The notes below the pieces were generated by a model. The model made no database searches, was not told the DNA's origin, and was given only the letters and a program-made list of their open reading frames with translations. Positions 1 to 9,437 of a stretch of 64,000 nucleotides of DNA are shown here, in pieces (position 1 is the stretch's first letter; the number at the start of each line of letters is the position of its first letter). The DNA is from Acidobacteriota bacterium. GTDB lineage: Bacteria > Acidobacteriota > Vicinamibacteria > Vicinamibacterales > JAKQTR01. The stretch is from NCBI GenBank assembly GCA_029562975.1, contig JAKQTR010000041.1, forward strand, positions 124,001-188,000, given 5' to 3'. Both the position numbers and the translations under genes were made by a program.

Positions 1-1
1 C

Positions 2-3000
2 GATACCGCCGGGCCCGCCGTCGCCATCACCGGCGTGACGTCCGGCGAGCGCGTCAGGCCGGGGCAGCGCGTGACCATCGTCGTGACGGCGGAGGACGCC
101 GGCCTCGTGGCCCGCGTCGGGTTCGCGGCCATCGGGGCCGGCGTGGCCACGTCCGGCGATCGCGACGTCTCCCCGGCGCAGGCGAGCGTGGCCACGTCCT
201 TCAGCTTCGACGTGCCGGTGACGGCGGACTCGGGCGAGCAGGTCGACCTCTCGGCCTACGCGATCGACGCGGCCGGAAACCGGACCGAGGCGGCGCACAA
301 GATCCTGACGGTGGCGGACGCGGTCGCGCCCGCCGCCACGCTGCGGACCTCGGACGGCAGTCTCTTCATCGTGCCGGGTTCCACCGTCAGCATCGTCGTC
401 ACCGGCAGCGACGACATGGCGGTGGCGACGCTGGCGCTCACCGGGAGCGGCGCGTTCACGTTCTCGGACAGCTACTCCGTGACCGCGCCCGTGTCCACGG
501 CGTCGCACACGTTCGTCGTCAGCGTCCCGGCGGGCGTCGCCCACGGCGCCACCGTGCTCGCGACCGCGATCGTGACGGACGTGTCAGGCAACGTCAGCAC
601 GCCGGTGAGCCTGACGCTGACGGCGAAGTCGGTCGTGGACGTGACGCTGCCCGGGTCCGTGGTGCTGCGCGCGGGAGAGCGCGCGGACCTCGCGGTCGGG
701 CTGACGGCGCCGGCCGCGTCGGCCGTCGTGGTCACCCTCCAGTCGAGCGCGCCGGGCGTGGCGACGGTCACGTCCAGCGTGGCCTTCAGCGCCGGAGAGA
801 CGACGAAGGCCGCCGCGGTCACGGGCGTCGCGGGCGGCACGGCGCAGATCACCGCGTACGTGTCGGGCGTGGCGCGGGCGACCTCGACCGCGACGGTCAT
901 CGGCGGCGTGGTGCGCGGAACGGTCGGCGACCCGGACCCGGTGGCGGGAGCGCAGGTGACGATCTTCCACGGCGGCGCGCCGATCGCGGCCGTGACCGAT
1001 GCGAGCGGAGCGTTCGACGTCGAGGGCGTCATCGGGACCGGGACAGGAGGCCGGGCCTTCACGGTGCGCGCGGCGGCGGGCGAGCTGCTGGGATACGCCG
1101 ACGCGCTGCTGTCGGTGCGCGGCGGACATGCGTCCGTCTCCGTGATGCTCGTCCCGCTCTCGACCATCGCCGGCACCGTGTATCACGCCGATGGCGCGAC
1201 GGCGGCCGGAGAGGGCGTGCAGGTCGATCTGTACGAGGCAGCCAGCCCCTCCACGATCGTCAGCACGGCGTTCACGAACGCCGAGGGCCGGTTCGAGTTC
1301 CGCCTGGTGGCCCAGGGGACCTACATCCTGGTCGGGTCCGACCTGGCCGGCAACAAGGGGCGCACGACGGTTTCGGTCGGCGCGAGCGGCCAGGAAGTGA
1401 CGGCGGACATCGGCTTCCTCGGCCGCGGCACCGTGACCGGGATCGTGCGCGACGGCGCGGGGGCGGCAGTCGCCTACGCCCAGGTCGAGCTGCACTCGTC
1501 GAGCATCTTCGGGACCGTGACCCGTACGGCGACCGCCGGCGCCGAGGGGACCTTCGCCTTCAGCGGGGTCTTCATCGGCGGCTTTTCCGTGACGGCCTAC
1601 GACACGGTGACGGGCAAGGGCGGCTCCGCGTCCGGCCAGGTGACGACCAACGGGCAGACGGTGGGCGTGACCGTCACGCTGGCGTCCTACGGGAACGTGG
1701 AAGGGACGGTGTACCGGAGCGGCGGCACCACCACGGTCTCCGGCGCATCGGTGGCGGTGGACTGCGGCGGAGTCCACCGCTCGACGGTCACCGACACGAG
1801 CGGCCGCTACGCGTTCGCGCTGCTGCCGTTCGCGCCGTTCACGATCAGGGTGACCGACCCCGGCACGAGGGCGCTCGGCGCGGCCTCGGGCTCAGGCTTC
1901 CCGCACAGCGGCGCGACAGTCACCGCCGACGTCGTGCTGAGGCCCCAGGGCGCGCTGCTCGTCACCGTCACCGATCATCTTGGCACGCCCCTCAACGGCG
2001 CGGCCGTCACGGCCTCGGTCACGGCGTCGGTCGGCGGCGTGACGCTCACCGACACCCTGTCGGCCGTCACGGCCCGCCTCAACGACACCGACGGGCTGGC
2101 GCTGCTGTCGCCGCTCATGGCCGGCCCGTTCACCGTGCACGCCTCGTCGGGCGGGCTCGTGGGGGACGGGGCGGGCACGATCGCGGAGGGCGGCCAGGCC
2201 GCGATCACGCTGCAGCTCCAGGCGCCGCCGCCAATGGGCACGATCAGCGGCGTCGTGTACGAACCGGACGGCCAGACGCCGGCCGCCGGATGGGTGCGCG
2301 TTCAGGGAGCGGGACGGGCGTTCACGGCGACACTCGCCGGCGGCGCGTTCTCGGTCCCGAATCTCCTGCTCGGATCGTACCGGATCGACGCGTACGACAC
2401 GGCGAACCGCCTGCGCGCCTTCGACGGCAGCCCCACTCTGACGGCCGACGGCCAGGTCGTGACGCGGGCGCTCGTCTTCGTGGGCCTGGGGCGCGTGCTC
2501 GGCATGGTCACCAACCCGTTCTCGGGCGACGCCTCGAACCTCACCGTCCAGGTGCGCAGCTACAACGCCTCCTTCGGCGGGGTCTGGACAACGAGGACCG
2601 GGGCAGCGGGCGAGTACGCGATCGCGGGCGTGCCCGTCGGGCCGCTCACGGTGATCGCGTGGTCGGCCGACGGGCTCCTGCGCGCCGAGGCCAGCCGCGA
2701 GCTCGCGCAGCCGAACCAGGATCTCACCGTCGACCTCGTGCTGCAGAACAACACGTTCACGAAGACGCAGTGGCTCTACGACGTGAACGACACGGTGTTC
2801 GGGCTGGAGCCGAAGGGCGACCGGTTCACGGGCGGCGTGAAGAGCCTGTTCGCGAACGGAGGCGCCGTCCTCACCGTCACGAGGGACGGCTCGAGCGTGA
2901 CATTCAGCGGGCAGAGCTTCGGCACGCTGGAGGACGGCGGGCGCGAGACCGTGAGCCGCCAGAACGGCATTCACGGGCTGAACGTCGTCCGCAAGTTCTA

Positions 3001-6000
3001 CGTGCCGGCCGAAGGCCATTTCGTGCGCGTGCTGGAGTCGTTCGCCAACCCGACGGCGGCCGACATCACCATCGACGTGACCGCGTGGACCAAGATGACG
3101 CCCAGCATCAACAGTGGCCTTGCGCTCACCCCGAGGATGACCTCGAGCGGGAACAGCGCCATCGAGCTGGGGGCCGGCGGCGTCCGCGACCACTGGGCAG
3201 TGTTCGATGACTCCCGGGCGGACGTCGATGCCTACTACGCGACTGGGTATGCGGCCCCGGTGGCGTTCGTCTGGGACGAGGAAGGCGCGGCGGTTCAGGC
3301 GAGTGCCGCCACGGTGACGGACCTCGGCAATGAGACCACCGTGTTCGGCTGCGCGTGGGCGGGAGTGACCGTACCGGCGGGCGGAACGGTCACGATCATG
3401 CACTTCGTGTCGCAGCAGGTGAACCTGCCTGCGTCCATCCAGTCGGCTCAGCGGATCGTCCAGCTGCCGCCCGAGGCCCTCGCCGGCCTCGATGCCGACG
3501 AACTGGCGGCGATCGTCAACTTCGCCGTGCCGCAGGACGGGGTCAGCAGCGTCGCGCCGCTGCCGGCGGTCACGGGCATCATCGACGGCCACGTGTTCGA
3601 AGGCGATGGTGTGACACCGGTTCCAGGCGCCAGCGTCTACTTCCGCAGCCTGCACCCGCTCTACGGGCGTGTCTGGTCGGCCACCGCGGACGCGGGCGGG
3701 TCGTACAGGTTCACGGGCGGGCCGCGCAGGCCGGTGCCGCTCGCCGGGACGGAGCTGCGTGCCAAGTACCCGCACACGGCCGAGCTCTACACCGAGTTCG
3801 CCCTCGGCGCGCTCAGCGACGCGGCGCCGGCGCTGACCGAAGACCTGGCGTTCGCGGGAACCGGGATCGTGGGCGGGTTCGTCAGGCGGCATACGGGCGC
3901 CGTGGTGACCTCCGGCACCGTGGTGGTGTCGCGAGGCTCCACCGTGTTCGCGTCGCAGGCCATCGCGGCGAACGGCAGCTACGCATTCGGGGGCCTGCCA
4001 GCCTCGGAGACGGCGTACTCGCTCGCCGCCGTGCTGCCCGGGCACCCGCAGGGCACGGGGCTCAAGTCCCTCCCGGCCGCAGCGATGGTGACGGCCGGCC
4101 ATTCGACGCTCGTCGACATTCCGATCGAGCCGACGGGGCGGCTCGAGGGCGTGGTCGTTGACGAGGCCGGGCAGCCGGTGCCGAACCGCATGGTCGACTG
4201 GTATCGCCTGGCCCCCGGCGGCGGCTACGAGTTCCAGCGCATCACGTATACGGACACGGCCGGCCGGTTTGCGTCGGACGACATGCCGGTCGGGTCCTAC
4301 ACCGCGCGGACGTACACGCCGGGCAGCGGCTTCACGATTACGGCCGGATTCACGGTCACGCAGGACGCCACCACGCAGGTCACGCTGTCGTATCACCTGC
4401 CGGGCACGTTCACGGCGACGGTGCTGCGATCGACCGGCGCGCCCGCGCCGGGCGTTGAAGTCTCGCTGAGCGGCGGCAGTTTCTACGTGCCGCCCGTGAC
4501 CACGGACGCGCTGGGGCGGGCGGTGTTCACAGGGCTTCCCGTGGGCCAGTGGTTCTTCGTCGATGCCAGGACCGCGACGGACACGATCGAGGCGCACGCC
4601 AAGTACACGCTGCAGGAGTCGGCCGGAGGCTTCGGGGCGCTCACGCTGACGCTGCCGCCGTTCGGCACGATCCAAGGGACGGTGACGCTTCCGAACGGCG
4701 CGCCGCTCCAGGGGCCGAACTATGGCCAAGTGGAACTGCCGTCCTTCGGCCGCACCCTGCGCGTCCAGACGACGTACTCCTTCGAGGCCGTGCCCATCAA
4801 CCAGCCGATAGTGTTGCGGGCCTACCGCTACGGCGAGCGCGGCAACTACCTCGACACGACCGTCACGCTGGCGGCCGACGGCGAGGTGCGCACCGTGAAC
4901 ACCCACGTGCCGGCCGTCGCGACGGTGCGTGTCAGGGTGACGCAGGCCGGCTCGCCCGTGGCGGGAGCGCAAGTCCACCTTGCCGACCGGACCCATTATC
5001 TGTTCTGCGACCCGGTGCACCCGGGGAACGGTGTGACCGACGCCGACGGCGTGCTGAGCTTCACCGGCGTCATCGAGGGACCCGTCGAGGTCCGTGCCTA
5101 CCCGGCCAGCCCGCCGCTGCCGTCCAACTTCAACGTGTGCTACGGGTACGCGTCACCGTCCGTGACCCTGGAGCGGGCTTTCGCCACCGTCACGGCCGCC
5201 GACGACGGCGGCGTCGTGGACATGCCGATTGCCGCCGGCACCTACACCGTGACGGTGAGCGGCATCGTGACGTTGGCCGACGGCGTGACGCCAGTGCCGA
5301 AGCAGAACATCGACATCCTGCGCGCTGCCGACTTCAAGCCGGCAGCCGCCTCGGGCAGCAGCCTGACGACGGACGCGTCCGGGCAGTTCGCCATGACGCC
5401 GAGCGCCACCGTGACCGCGGCCGGCGTGCTGGTGCGCACGGTTTCGCCGGGAGGAACCGGCTACGTCGACACGATCGTGCCGGTCAGCGCGGACGGCCCC
5501 GTGTACGTCAAGGCGGTCATGCCGGCGCTCACGGCTACCGTGAGCGGACAGGCGCTGACGTCGGACGGGGTCACGCCGGTCGCACAGGCCTTCAGGGTCA
5601 GTATGTATGCGGCAGGCGGACAGGGGCTGGGGACGGTGTCGTCTTCCGGCGACGGCCAGTTCGCGTTCGCGACGCGGGCGCTGCCGACGGACGGCGTCCG
5701 TCTCGTGCTCCGAATGGACGGCCTGCAGCCCATCGAGCAGTACAGCGGCGCGATCACACAGAACGGGCAAGCGGTTACCGTCAACTTCACGCTGCCGCCG
5801 ACCATCACGGCGAGGATCACCGGAAGCGTCGTCAGCATCGCTGACCACCAGACGCCGATCAAGGGCGCGTTCGTGGAACTGCTGGTCCGCGATTCCGCAG
5901 AGCGCCTGGGCGACACTCAAGCCGACGCCGACGGCCGCTACTCCATCAGTGCCGTGCTGCCGGCCGACGGGCTGTTCACCCTGGTGGTGCGCGCGCGGTA

Positions 6001-7765
6001 TGACTCGCCGAACTACGTCGCTCTCGAGGGCTCGGCGACGTCCCAGAACCAGACGGTGAGCATGCCGGCCGCCGAACTGCCCGGCGCGATCCTCAAGGGC
6101 GTCGTGCGCTTCCATGACGGGCAGCCTGTTCCGTCCCCGGGCATTGTGGGGCGCGACGAGTACGGCCGTGAGCAGTACGCCTGGGCGACCGGACCGGACG
6201 GCAGCTATCTCTGCTTCGGGTGGCCGGCAGGTGCGTACACTGTCACGGCGCAGGACACGGACTCCGGCCTCTTGGTCAGCGGAGAGGCCATTATCCCATC
6301 CGACAGCTCGCTGGTGACGCTCGACCTCACGATGCCGCCGAGCGGAACCGTGTCTGTCACCGTGCTCGACCAGAGCGGTGCGCAGGTGGCCGACGCGACC
6401 GTCGCGCTCGTCAGCGACGCGCTCTGGTTCGAACGCCTCGCCGGGCCATCGGAGCACCTGAAGCCCACGCCCGAGGGCAAATACGTCTTCACGCACGTGC
6501 CGACCGGAGGGCTCTACGTACAGGCCGCGCGCAGCGCGACCTACGCGAGTACCGAGGGCGTTCTCGCGGCGGCTGATGAGACCGTCAACCTGACCGTGTC
6601 CTTCCAGTACCTCGGGAGCGTTCAGGGCGAGGTGCTCGACAATCCCGAGCCAACGAAGGCCGTGGGCGTCCGTCTAACCGCACTCCGCTCGGGGGGGCCG
6701 CTGGGCAGGTACGTCAAGGAATTCTCGCTGCCGGCTGGAACGACGCAGTACACTGTCATGTTCGTGCCGCCAGGGCCTGTGCGCGTCGAGGCCGCGCCAG
6801 GCTTGTACGGCCAGGGGGTGCCGGCGGGCCAGGCCGACGGCGTGCTCGCGCCCGGCACGCCCGGCGTGCTCACCCTCGACCTGCCCATCGGTAACGCCAG
6901 CACGTTCGGCCGTCAGCTCACGATCCCGCTGGCCGGCGGGGCGTTCACCTACCGTGTGACCGCCGGAGGGCTGGTGTCGGCGTCGCTCAGCGACGGCTCC
7001 CTGCCGAACACCCTCTACTACGCTGGCGAGCTGGGCATCGGCGTGAACCGGGACGGGATGTCCTATGTCCCCGCGGCGCGCGCGGAGCTTGAGGGGCGGC
7101 AACTCGTGATCGGCCCGGAGACCTTCGGCCGCTTGCGGCCCTTCCAGCTGACGCGCAAGGTGTACGTGCCCGCTGACGGCCGTTTCGCGCGCTGGCTCGA
7201 CGTCGTCACCAGTCCATCGGACTCGCCGCACACGATCAGGCTGACACTGACATCGCCCATCAACGGCTCGTCGCTCAGCGAACTCGTTGAGCCGTCGGAC
7301 ATGCTTCCGGGGTACGCGCTCTTCTCCGGCTACGGGAACATTGGCAGCTCGGCCTACGTGTTCGCCAGTGCGCAGCCGCCCGTGGCCCCGGTCGACGCGA
7401 TGTACGATTCGTCGCCGAGGGACTATCCGGTGATCCGGGCGTACTGGGATGTGGAGGTGCCGGCGCACGGGTCGATCGCGCTCCTGCACTTCGCGATTGC
7501 GGCCATGCCGGCCGACGCTGACGCCGCGCGGACGCTCGCCTTCGACCTGGCCGCCCTGGCCGACCCGGCGGCCATCGAGGGATTGACGGAGGACGAGCTG
7601 GCGCTGATCGTGAACATGCGGGTTCCACCGCCGGGCCCGATCGCGGCAGCGTGGCCTGCCGGCGCGCAGCCGATCAGGGCCCGCTCGCTGGCGGGCGTCT
7701 GGGAAGGGCACGCCTGGCTTGCCCAGCCGGCCGAAGAACCTGCCACGATGGAGGCCGGGAAGTAG
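2..7765 (+). CDS. Giant secreted repeat protein, carboxypeptidase-regulatory-like (5' end outside window)
   Basis: The frame is open to the left window edge, so the start and any signal peptide are missing; the GTG at base 35 is probably internal. The visible 2,587 codons encode beta-rich modules. First come Ig-like units, including a Big_2-like one near residues 205-290 counted from base 35. Then about 20 carboxypeptidase-regulatory-like units follow, recognisable by the recurring GTV...G..VAGA.V and G.F...G...G.Y.V pattern. A different module of about 250 residues occurs twice, near residues 905-1167 and 2285-2535. Both copies carry a RK(F/V)YVPA(E/D)G(H/R)F core and end in a (D/E)ELA(A/L)IVN signature. 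Composition is Gly/Ala/Thr/Val rich with few Cys. A cell-surface or secreted adhesive or polysaccharide-binding role is likely but no catalytic motif is visible. The thioredoxin-fold gene starts 33 nt downstream and is probably cotranscribed. Confidence 0.85.
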   Translation, partial: DTAGPAVAITGVTSGERVRPGQRVTIVVTAEDAGLVARVGFAAIGAGVATSGDRDVSPAQASVATSFSFDVPVTADSGEQVDLSAYAIDAAGNRTEAAHKILTVADAVAPAATLRTSDGSLFIVPGSTVSIVVTGSDDMAVATLALTGSGAFTFSDSYSVTAPVSTASHTFVVSVPAGVAHGATVLATAIVTDVSGNVSTPVSLTLTAKSVVDVTLPGSVVLRAGERADLAVGLTAPAASAVVVTLQSSAPGVATVTSSVAFSAGETTKAAAVTGVAGGTAQITAYVSGVARATSTATVIGGVVRGTVGDPDPVAGAQVTIFHGGAPIAAVTDASGAFDVEGVIGTGTGGRAFTVRAAAGELLGYADALLSVRGGHASVSVMLVPLSTIAGTVYHADGATAAGEGVQVDLYEAASPSTIVSTAFTNAEGRFEFRLVAQGTYILVGSDLAGNKGRTTVSVGASGQEVTADIGFLGRGTVTGIVRDGAGAAVAYAQVELHSSSIFGTVTRTATAGAEGTFAFSGVFIGGFSVTAYDTVTGKGGSASGQVTTNGQTVGVTVTLASYGNVEGTVYRSGGTTTVSGASVAVDCGGVHRSTVTDTSGRYAFALLPFAPFTIRVTDPGTRALGAASGSGFPHSGATVTADVVLRPQGALLVTVTDHLGTPLNGAAVTASVTASVGGVTLTDTLSAVTARLNDTDGLALLSPLMAGPFTVHASSGGLVGDGAGTIAEGGQAAITLQLQAPPPMGTISGVVYEPDGQTPAAGWVRVQGAGRAFTATLAGGAFSVPNLLLGSYRIDAYDTANRLRAFDGSPTLTADGQVVTRALVFVGLGRVLGMVTNPFSGDASNLTVQVRSYNASFGGVWTTRTGAAGEYAIAGVPVGPLTVIAWSADGLLRAEASRELAQPNQDLTVDLVLQNNTFTKTQWLYDVNDTVFGLEPKGDRFTGGVKSLFANGGAVLTVTRDGSSVTFSGQSFGTLEDGGRETVSRQNGIHGLNVVRKFYVPAEGHFVRVLESFANPTAADITIDVTAWTKMTPSINSGLALTPRMTSSGNSAIELGAGGVRDHWAVFDDSRADVDAYYATGYAAPVAFVWDEEGAAVQASAATVTDLGNETTVFGCAWAGVTVPAGGTVTIMHFVSQQVNLPASIQSAQRIVQLPPEALAGLDADELAAIVNFAVPQDGVSSVAPLPAVTGIIDGHVFEGDGVTPVPGASVYFRSLHPLYGRVWSATADAGGSYRFTGGPRRPVPLAGTELRAKYPHTAELYTEFALGALSDAAPALTEDLAFAGTGIVGGFVRRHTGAVVTSGTVVVSRGSTVFASQAIAANGSYAFGGLPASETAYSLAAVLPGHPQGTGLKSLPAAAMVTAGHSTLVDIPIEPTGRLEGVVVDEAGQPVPNRMVDWYRLAPGGGYEFQRITYTDTAGRFASDDMPVGSYTARTYTPGSGFTITAGFTVTQDATTQVTLSYHLPGTFTATVLRSTGAPAPGVEVSLSGGSFYVPPVTTDALGRAVFTGLPVGQWFFVDARTATDTIEAHAKYTLQESAGGFGALTLTLPPFGTIQGTVTLPNGAPLQGPNYGQVELPSFGRTLRVQTTYSFEAVPINQPIVLRAYRYGERGNYLDTTVTLAADGEVRTVNTHVPAVATVRVRVTQAGSPVAGAQVHLADRTHYLFCDPVHPGNGVTDADGVLSFTGVIEGPVEVRAYPASPPLPSNFNVCYGYASPSVTLERAFATVTAADDGGVVDMPIAAGTYTVTVSGIVTLADGVTPVPKQNIDILRAADFKPAAASGSSLTTDASGQFAMTPSATVTAAGVLVRTVSPGGTGYVDTIVPVSADGPVYVKAVMPALTATVSGQALTSDGVTPVAQAFRVSMYAAGGQGLGTVSSSGDGQFAFATRALPTDGVRLVLRMDGLQPIEQYSGAITQNGQAVTVNFTLPPTITARITGSVVSIADHQTPIKGAFVELLVRDSAERLGDTQADADGRYSISAVLPADGLFTLVVRARYDSPNYVALEGSATSQNQTVSMPAAELPGAILKGVVRFHDGQPVPSPGIVGRDEYGREQYAWATGPDGSYLCFGWPAGAYTVTAQDTDSGLLVSGEAIIPSDSSLVTLDLTMPPSGTVSVTVLDQSGAQVADATVALVSDALWFERLAGPSEHLKPTPEGKYVFTHVPTGGLYVQAARSATYASTEGVLAAADETVNLTVSFQYLGSVQGEVLDNPEPTKAVGVRLTALRSGGPLGRYVKEFSLPAGTTQYTVMFVPPGPVRVEAAPGLYGQGVPAGQADGVLAPGTPGVLTLDLPIGNASTFGRQLTIPLAGGAFTYRVTAGGLVSASLSDGSLPNTLYYAGELGIGVNRDGMSYVPAARAELEGRQLVIGPETFGRLRPFQLTRKVYVPADGRFARWLDVVTSPSDSPHTIRLTLTSPINGSSLSELVEPSDMLPGYALFSGYGNIGSSAYVFASAQPPVAPVDAMYDSSPRDYPVIRAYWDVEVPAHGSIALLHFAIAAMPADADAARTLAFDLAALADPAAIEGLTEDELALIVNMRVPPPGPIAAAWPAGAQPIRARSLAGVWEGHAWLAQPAEEPATMEAGK

Positions 7766-7798
7766 GCGACGCGTTGGAAGCATGATGGAGACGGCAGG

Positions 7799-8329
7799 AT
7801 GACCGGAGAACGGGTCGGGCGCCGCCTGGCGGCGCTGGTTGCCTGCGCGGCCGTGGCGGCGTGCGTGCTGCCGGCCGCCGGCGCGGCGGGAGGCGGCGAC
7901 GAGAAGCGGCCGCTCCCGCCCTTCGATGTGCTGGCGCCGTCGGGTGAGGCCGTCCAGTCCTCGCAGGTCGGGCCGCCTGGCCAGTGGCTGCTCGTCTACG
8001 TTGCGCCGGCGTCGCCCGCGTCGATTCGGCTGTTCGAAGCGATGAGGGCCTGGGAGTCGCCCGGGCTCGCGTCGCGCGCGGTCGTCGTCATCGGCGCGCC
8101 CGTCGCCGAGGCCGCGTCGTTCGTGCAGGAGCGCGGCAACGAGTTCCCGGCCGTCCGCTGGTGTGCCGACCCCGACGGATCGGCGCGGCTGGCCTTGCGC
8201 ATCACCGGGACGCCGTTCATCCTCGGCGTCACGGACGGGCAGATAGCCTGGTCCCTGGCAGGCGTCCTCAACGATCCGAGGGCGCTCGAATCGGTCATGC
8301 GCGGCTGGGTCGAACCGAAGACGCCCTGA
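7799..8329 (+). CDS. Exported thioredoxin-fold protein without CxxC
   Basis: The 176-residue product has an Ala-rich signal sequence (about residues 1-30) and then a TlpA/thioredoxin-like layout: a short strand, the WLLVYVAPASPAS segment where redox members have W-C-x-x-C, an alpha/beta middle, and a cis-Pro-like GTPF turn before the last strands. The active-site cysteines are absent (the site reads APASPAS), so disulfide exchange by that site is not expected. A chaperone or scaffold role in the periplasm is possible. It follows the giant repeat protein by 33 nt and may assist its export or folding; that is inference. The chosen ATG is preceded by a GAGACGG stretch. Confidence 0.7.
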   Translation: MTGERVGRRLAALVACAAVAACVLPAAGAAGGGDEKRPLPPFDVLAPSGEAVQSSQVGPPGQWLLVYVAPASPASIRLFEAMRAWESPGLASRAVVVIGAPVAEAASFVQERGNEFPAVRWCADPDGSARLALRITGTPFILGVTDGQIAWSLAGVLNDPRALESVMRGWVEPKTP

Positions 8330-8423
8330 GACCTCCCCCGGCCGCCTGCACGGCGGCAGGACGTCATGCGGGCAGGCCAGGGGGCGGGCCGCTTCGGGTG
8401 ATCGGGCATCGTCCCGCCGGGCG

Positions 8424-9257
8424 CTACCGGGTCAACACGAAGCGATCGATCGCGTCCGCGACGCCGGCCTCGTCGTTCGACGCCGTGATGTGCCAGCCGC
8501 GGGCGCGTAGCGCCTCCACGGCGTTGCCCATCACGACCGGCAGGCCGGCCGCCTCGAGCATGCCGACGTCGTTCAGGTTGTCGCCGAGGGCCATCACCTC
8601 GCCGCGCGCGTAGCCCTGGCGCCGCGCCCACTCCGCCAGCGTCGCGCCCTTCGTGCAGCCGGCCGTCAGCACGTCCACGAACGAGATGTCGCGGTCTTCG
8701 TACTCGGTCAGGTTCACCGAGAACGCCGGCGCCTCCGGCAACTCCCGGAGCAGCGCGGCGAGCTGCCGCATCGCCGCGACGGCGCCGTTGAACATGACGA
8801 CCAGCGGGTCCTCGGTGAGCGCCGACTCGAGCGGCGCCACCTCGCTCAGATACGCGATGTTGCGCTCTGCGTAGGCGAGCCGCACGGGGTCGCTGCGGTC
8901 GACCCGCTCGAAGACCATCTGGCCATCACGCGGCCTGTCGAACGTCAGCGCGACGTTGCGGCGGTAGGCGGCGCCGGCTGCGAGCACCGTCCGCGCGATC
9001 GCCCGGGGCATCGTGTGCCGAAGCGCGGTCACGCCCGTCGAGAGGCGGACGAGCGCGCCGTTACTGGCTATGACGGTGACAGGGCAGGGAAGCAGGTCGA
9101 CGATGGGGCGCGCGAAACCGTAAGCGCGGCCGGTTACGAGGGCGACTTCGACCCCTCTCGCGGCGCAGGCGAGGACCGCATCGCGGTTGCGAGCGGGCAG
9201 CCGCCACCGGGAATCGAGCAGCGTGCCGTCGATGTCGATGGCGACGAGACGAATCAT
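8424..9257 (-). CDS. HAD-superfamily Cof-type phosphatase
   Basis: The 277-residue protein has all four HAD motifs: DIDGTLLD at residues 8-15 (nucleophile D8, acid/base D10), a Thr/Ser motif in VALVTGR, a conserved Lys in CTKGATL, and GDNLND near the C-terminus that binds magnesium. The large C2 cap between the second and third motifs places it in the Cof/IIB subfamily, which hydrolyses sugar phosphates, nucleotides or FMN; substrate cannot be read from sequence. It is convergent with the thioredoxin-like gene. The ATG lies 6 nt behind a TACACT hexamer, with no Shine-Dalgarno, suggesting a leaderless message. Confidence 0.9.
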   Translation of the reverse strand: MIRLVAIDIDGTLLDSRWRLPARNRDAVLACAARGVEVALVTGRAYGFARPIVDLLPCPVTVIASNGALVRLSTGVTALRHTMPRAIARTVLAAGAAYRRNVALTFDRPRDGQMVFERVDRSDPVRLAYAERNIAYLSEVAPLESALTEDPLVVMFNGAVAAMRQLAALLRELPEAPAFSVNLTEYEDRDISFVDVLTAGCTKGATLAEWARRQGYARGEVMALGDNLNDVGMLEAAGLPVVMGNAVEALRARGWHITASNDEAGVADAIDRFVLTR

Positions 9258-9263
9258 CGGGAC

Positions 9264-9269
9264 AGTGTA
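9264..9269 (-). promoter_or_regulatory. Predicted -10 element, leaderless start of the Cof-type phosphatase gene
   Basis: On the minus strand TACACT is followed by 6 nt and then the ATG. Transcription starting 6-7 nt after the hexamer would begin at the start codon. No clear -35 is visible. Confidence 0.4.
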
Positions 9270-9271
9270 GC

Positions 9272-9412
9272 GTAGGCGCTGGGGGCTTGGAGGCTAGGCG
9301 CTGGTCGCTCTCCTGGATTCTGAATGCTGACTTCCGGATTCCTTCACCTCCTTTGCCTCCCTTGCCTCCTCTACCTCCTCGACGTCTTCTGCCTCCTGCC
9401 TCCTCGCCCCCG
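9272..9412. repeat. Composite low-complexity intergenic repeat (CTAGGCGCTGG / GGATTCTGA / pyrimidine tract)
   Basis: Contains GCTAGGCGCTGGTC, then GGATTCTGAATGCTGAC and a long C/T tract of CCTCCTTTG-type units. The same three parts recur at 61171-61281 and, shorter, at 19322-19391. It lies upstream of the PIG-L gene; translating it would give a Leu/Pro-rich tail that I exclude from that protein. Confidence 0.7.
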
Positions 9413-9437
9413 CATGGTAAGCTCGCTTGGATCGTCC

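Noticed and set aside
1892-5020. Very long minus-strand open frame (about 1,040 codons) under the giant repeat protein
   Set aside because: Arg/His/Gly-rich, no motif and no ribosome-binding site; it is the antisense shadow of a repeated high-GC gene, as are many other long frames in the window.
9324-9437. N-terminal extension of the PIG-L protein
   Set aside because: It would be encoded by a pyrimidine-rich repeat and be Leu/Pro-rich; the family starts at the strand just after 9438.
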